Source: Thermoplasmata archaeon
GTDB taxonomy: Archaea > Thermoplasmatota > Thermoplasmata > Lutacidiplasmatales > UBA184
DNA: 9,375 nt
Direction of reading: 5' to 3'
Assembly: GCA_021792485.1 (NCBI GenBank)
Contig: JAJYUO010000044.1
Coordinates: 1 to 9,375, forward strand
Shown: positions 6,308 to 9,375 of the stretch, piece after piece
Numbering within the stretch: position 1 is the first letter of the stretch
How the letters are laid out: each line of letters begins with the position of its first letter
Notes under the pieces: model-generated
Seen by the model: the letters and a program-made list of their open reading frames with translations, nothing else
Database searches by the model: none
What the model was told of the DNA's origin: nothing
Made by a program: the position numbers and the translations under genes

Positions 6308-7442
6308 AACGCCCGGGACCGTGGCACCCTCGATGAAAGCCCGCGTGGAGAAGCTGTTTCGGCTCGCCGATCCAAAGCCCGACGCGATCGTCCTCGCGAA
6401 CGCCGTCGACCCGCACTTGGATGGCGCATTTTTTTGGCTCTTCGACGTGCCGAGCGGCCTCTTCGAGGGCTCGTTCGCCGTCGCCCATTCGGACGGCGAG
6501 CTCGACGTCTGGTCCTCCGTGCTCGAGGCCGATACGGCTCGGGCCGCCGCCAAGAGGGATCCGCACGTTCGGATCCACGAGTTCCGGGCCCCGTCCGACC
6601 TGGACGAAGAACTTCGGAAGCAGCTGACGGGCACGACGACGATCGGGCTCCACTACGCGGAGATCACGCACGCGACGTTCGAGCGGATCACCAAGGCACT
6701 TCCCGGCGCATCCTGGACGGACGTGAGCGCGCCGGTCCGCAAGGCGCGCGTGACCAAGGACGCGATCGAGATCGAGCGGCTCGAGAAGGCCGCCGAGATC
6801 GGCTCGAAGGTGGCGAAGGAGATCCCCGGGATGCTCGAGAACGGGATGGTCGAGTTGTCGCTCGCGACCGAGATGAACTACCGCATGATGCATCACGGCG
6901 CTTCGGGGCCCTCGTTCTCCACGATCGTCGGCTTCGGACCGAACAGCGCCGAGCCGCACTACTTCGCCGGCGATCGCAAGCTGCGAAGCGGTGATTCGAT
7001 CGTCTGCGACTTCGGCGCGTACTACGAGCGCTACGCGAGCGATATCACGCGCTCGTTCCACTTCGGAAAGCGCGACGAGGAGCTGAAGGCCGTCCACGAT
7101 AAGGTCGAGGAGGCGCAACACGCGGCCCTCGCATTGATCCGGCCCGGCGTCGCGGCCAAGGAGCTCCACCTTGCGGCCCAGCGCGTCATCGACGCCTCGC
7201 CGTGGAAGGGACGGTTCACCCACGGGCTGGGCCACTCCATCGGACTGCGGGTGCACGACGGGTGGGGAATGAACGATCGATCGGAGGACCTTCTGGAGGA
7301 AGGGATGGTCATTACGGTCGAGCCGGGGATCTATCTCCCCGGTCACGGCGGGGTCCGCATCGAGGACGACGTCCTGGTGACGAAGACCGGGTATCGCTTC
7401 CTCACCACGGCTCCTCGCGGCTATCGTGAGGTTGCAGCGTGA
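6291..7442 (+). CDS. M24-family Xaa-Pro dipeptidase / aminopeptidase
   Basis: A cytoplasmic two-metal peptidase of the pita-bread fold that removes residues before proline. The 383 residues comprise a creatinase-type N-terminal domain (about 15-150) and a catalytic domain (about 155-380). The five metal ligands are all present: Asp240 (VCDFGAYY), Asp251 (SDITRSFHFG), His315 (GLGHSIGLRVHD), Glu344 (VEPGIYLP) and Glu358 (VRIEDD). His223 in AEPHYF and His311 match substrate-binding histidines. PepQ-type prolidase and PepP-type aminopeptidase cannot be separated from sequence alone, so no symbol is given. The ATG at 6291 overlaps gcvPB by 17 bases. The ATG at 6333 (MKARVEKLF) is a serious alternative because family homology begins there; neither has a clear ribosome binding site. 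The stop overlaps the next gene's GTG, so it sits within the operon. Confidence 0.92.
   Translation: MGENLETPGTVAPSMKARVEKLFRLADPKPDAIVLANAVDPHLDGAFFWLFDVPSGLFEGSFAVAHSDGELDVWSSVLEADTARAAAKRDPHVRIHEFRAPSDLDEELRKQLTGTTTIGLHYAEITHATFERITKALPGASWTDVSAPVRKARVTKDAIEIERLEKAAEIGSKVAKEIPGMLENGMVELSLATEMNYRMMHHGASGPSFSTIVGFGPNSAEPHYFAGDRKLRSGDSIVCDFGAYYERYASDITRSFHFGKRDEELKAVHDKVEEAQHAALALIRPGVAAKELHLAAQRVIDASPWKGRFTHGLGHSIGLRVHDGWGMNDRSEDLLEEGMVITVEPGIYLPGHGGVRIEDDVLVTKTGYRFLTTAPRGYREVAA
7428..7432 (+). promoter_or_regulatory. Shine-Dalgarno sequence for the phosphofructokinase gene
   Basis: GAGGT ends six bases before the GTG at 7439, inside the last codons of the peptidase gene. Spacing and sequence are good for pairing with the 16S rRNA 3' end. 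They fix the GTG as the start despite the four-base overlap with the upstream stop. Confidence 0.6.
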
Positions 7443-8461
7443 AGTTCGGCGTGCTCACCGGAGGAGGGGATTGTCCCGGGCTCAACGCGGCCATTCGCGC
7501 CGTGGTCCTCCGGGCGGCCGAGGGTAACGACACGGTCGTCGGGTTCCTGGACGGGTGGAAGGGCGTACGGGACGGCGCGAGCCGCCCGCTCTCTCCCGCG
7601 GACGTCCAGGGGATCGTCGGCACCGGAGGGACGATCCTCGGAAGCTCGCGCACGAACCCGTTCGCGACACCGGAGGGGGCCGAGCGCGTGCGGACCGAGA
7701 TCGCGCGCTCGGGCATCGACTACCTCGTCGCGATCGGCGGAGACGACACGCTCGGCGCCGCCCGAGATCTTTTCCATCGCGGGGGACGCGTCGTCGGGGT
7801 TCCCAAGACGATGGATAACGACGTGAACGGGACCGACTGGACGTTCGGGTTCGACAGCGCCTCGACCGTGTCGGTCGACGCTTTGGAGCGGCTGCGCGAC
7901 ACCGCGCGGAGCCACCACCGTGCGATCGTGCTGGAGGTCATGGGACGGCACGCCGGTTGGGTCGCTCTGGCGACCGGTATCGCCGGCGGCGCGGACGCGA
8001 CGTTGGTCCCCGAAGAGAGGTACGATGAGGCTCGGCTGATGGCCCGGATCCGCGCCGCCGTCGCGGCGCGCGGGTTCGCACTGGTCGTCGCGAGCGAAGG
8101 GATCGACCTTGGTACGGCCCATGGCTCCACCGCGGCACGCGACGGGTTCGGTCACGAGCTCCTGCGGGAACGGGGAGTCGGAGCCGAGCTCGCCCGACGA
8201 ATCGAAGCACGTACGGGCGTGGAGAGCCGATTCGCCCAGATCGGGCACATCCAGCGTGGCGGAGCTCCCACCCTCTTCGACCGCCTCCTCGCGACGCGGC
8301 TCGGGGCGGTCGCGGTCGACCTCGCCCGCGCGGGGAAGAACGGACACGTTGCGGTCCTTCGCGGCGAATCGGTCATCGGGGTTCCGCTGGACTCGGCGCT
8401 CGGTTCTCCGAAGACCGTGGATCGGCCGTGGATCGAGCTCATGCATTCCCTCGAGGCCTAG
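7439..8461 (+). CDS. pfp: PfkA-family phosphofructokinase with pyrophosphate-dependent signature
   Basis: Phosphorylates fructose-6-phosphate to fructose-1,6-bisphosphate. The 340 residues cover the whole short-form PfkA family. TGGGDCPGLNAAIR at 7-20 binds the phosphoryl donor. IGGDDT at 99-104 and VPKTMDND at 121-128 (catalytic Asp126) follow, then MGRHAGW at 168-174, Glu220 in ASEG and GHIQRGG at 269-275 for substrate binding. ATP-dependent enzymes have Gly at the positions held here by Asp103 and Lys123. Asp plus Lys is the known mark of PPi-dependent enzymes, which work reversibly, so PPi use is inferred rather than shown. Some enzymes of this mixed subgroup carry intermediate motifs, so ATP use is not fully excluded. 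The GTG start overlaps the peptidase stop and has a GAGGT site. mtnA follows after 10 bases. Confidence 0.94.
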   Translation: MKFGVLTGGGDCPGLNAAIRAVVLRAAEGNDTVVGFLDGWKGVRDGASRPLSPADVQGIVGTGGTILGSSRTNPFATPEGAERVRTEIARSGIDYLVAIGGDDTLGAARDLFHRGGRVVGVPKTMDNDVNGTDWTFGFDSASTVSVDALERLRDTARSHHRAIVLEVMGRHAGWVALATGIAGGADATLVPEERYDEARLMARIRAAVAARGFALVVASEGIDLGTAHGSTAARDGFGHELLRERGVGAELARRIEARTGVESRFAQIGHIQRGGAPTLFDRLLATRLGAVAVDLARAGKNGHVAVLRGESVIGVPLDSALGSPKTVDRPWIELMHSLEA

Positions 8462-8471
8462 CGGCAGGCCC

Positions 8472-9375
8472 ATGCCGGTCCGCGCCCTCTGGTACCGCGG
8501 CCACACGCTCTACCTGATCGACCAGCGCGAGCTACCGGCCCGTACGGTGATCCGTCGCCTGACGCGCGTTTCCGAGGTCGCAGAGGCGATCCGGACGATG
8601 GTCGTGCGCGGCGCCCCCGCGATCGGTGTGGCGGCGGCGTACGGAATGGCCCTCGCTTCTCGTTCCCACCGGTGGACGCCCGAGGCCGCGGCCCGGCTCT
8701 TGCGTTCGACCCGGCCCACGGCCTACGATCTCTTCGTGGGGATCGAGGCGGTCCGTTCCGCCTGGCTCAGGGGGGGCGACCCGGTGACGGCGGCCGATGC
8801 CTACAAGGGAAAGGTGGTCGCGGAGTGCCGGCGCATCGGCGACGCCGGGGCGCCGCTCTTGGCGTCGGCGCGCTCGGTCCTGACCCACTGCAACGCCGGG
8901 GCCCTCGCCACCGTCGAGTGGGGAACCGCGCTCGCGCCGATCCGGGTCGCCCACGAGAGGAACCCGAGGCTGTTCGTCTACGTCGACGAAACCCGTCCTC
9001 TCCTCCAGGGATCGCGCCTCACGGCGTGGGAGCTCGCCAAGGAGGGAATCCCGCACGCGGTGATCGCAGACAACGCGGCCGGCTACTACCTCCGCCGCGG
9101 CGAGATCGATGCCGTGATCGTCGGGGCGGACCGCATCGCGCGGAACGGCGACTTCGCGAACAAGATCGGGACCTACGAGAAGGCCGTCGTGGCCCGCGAG
9201 AACGGCGTTCCATTCTACGTGGCGGCGCCCTGGACGACGTTCGACTTCGACCGCGCGAACGGTGCGGCGATTCCCGTCGAGGAACGCGGCCCGGACGAGG
9301 TGCTGGGACTCGCGGGCCAACGGATCGCTCCCCGACGGAGCGCGGCGCGCAACCCCGCGTTCGACATCACGCCCT
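8472..9375 (+). CDS. mtnA: S-methyl-5-thioribose-1-phosphate isomerase (C-terminus beyond window)
   Basis: Converts the aldose 5-methylthioribose-1-phosphate to the ketose 5-methylthioribulose-1-phosphate, the committed isomerisation of methionine salvage. It belongs to the eIF2B-alpha-like family. In archaea the same step can also process other ribose-1-phosphate compounds. About 301 residues are seen: VVRGAPAIGVAAAYGMALA at 44-62, THCNAGALAT at 138-147 with catalytic Cys140, and VDETRPLLQGSRLTAWEL at 171-188. IVGADRIARNGDFANKIGTY follows at 216-235 with catalytic Asp220, then NPAFDITP at the window edge. That last motif is usually within a few dozen residues of the C-terminus, so only the tail is missing. 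RGAPAIG and the Cys/Asp pair favour MtnA over ribose-1,5-bisphosphate isomerase or eIF2B itself. The ATG lies 10 bases after the phosphofructokinase stop, with only a weak GGCAGG upstream. Confidence 0.95.
   Translation, partial: MPVRALWYRGHTLYLIDQRELPARTVIRRLTRVSEVAEAIRTMVVRGAPAIGVAAAYGMALASRSHRWTPEAAARLLRSTRPTAYDLFVGIEAVRSAWLRGGDPVTAADAYKGKVVAECRRIGDAGAPLLASARSVLTHCNAGALATVEWGTALAPIRVAHERNPRLFVYVDETRPLLQGSRLTAWELAKEGIPHAVIADNAAGYYLRRGEIDAVIVGADRIARNGDFANKIGTYEKAVVARENGVPFYVAAPWTTFDFDRANGAAIPVEERGPDEVLGLAGQRIAPRRSAARNPAFDITP

Noticed and set aside
6428..6434. Run of seven T residues as a possible frameshift site or terminator
   Set aside because: It reads in frame as Phe-Phe-Trp within a well-conserved peptidase, with no stem before it and intact sequence on both sides.
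1..9375. CRISPR array, insertion sequence, toxin-antitoxin or other accessory defence system
   Set aside because: No spaced direct repeats, transposase motifs, terminal inverted repeats or defence-type domains were seen; all eight genes belong to known metabolic or RNA/ribosome families.

Overview
The window reads as a GC-rich archaeal chromosome fragment. Four things point to Archaea: a two-metal inositol-monophosphatase-type sugar phosphatase of the archaeal kind, a short CPSF-type beta-CASP nuclease, a NOG1-related GTPase, and AT-rich boxes about 25 bases upstream of start codons, as expected for TATA boxes of leaderless archaeal genes. A high-GC member of the Thermoplasmatota or another euryarchaeal group fits, but that placement is inference; no rRNA or tRNA gene is present to fix it.

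Layout. Positions 1-551 (minus) hold the N-terminal part of an inositol monophosphatase/fructose-1,6-bisphosphatase family gene, cut by the window edge. It is divergent from a beta-CASP RNase/mRNA 3'-end processing factor (659-1891, plus); both starts lie about 25 bases from an AT-rich box in the spacer 552-658. Positions 1892-2235 form a gene-free spacer with several short inverted repeats and one TATA-like box. A NOG1-related GTPase (2236-3339, minus) converges on the nuclease gene and diverges from a five-gene plus-strand cluster.

The cluster is gcvPA (3444-4826), gcvPB (4823-6307), an M24-family Xaa-Pro dipeptidase/aminopeptidase (6291-7442), a PfkA-family phosphofructokinase with the residues of the pyrophosphate-dependent type (7439-8461), and mtnA (from 8472, cut by the window end). 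The genes overlap by 4 or 17 bases or lie 10 bases apart, so they very probably form one operon with translational coupling. The two P-protein subunits decarboxylate glycine for the glycine cleavage system, whose T, H and L proteins are not in the window. The other three products concern peptide turnover, glycolysis/gluconeogenesis and methionine or nucleoside salvage.

Most of this is core metabolism and RNA/ribosome housekeeping. No mobile element, CRISPR array, toxin system or other accessory cassette was found. The points most worth a second look are the PPi-type phosphofructokinase in an archaeal gcv operon, the 1892-2235 spacer, the altered G4 motif of the GTPase, and the heavy use of GTG/TTG starts.
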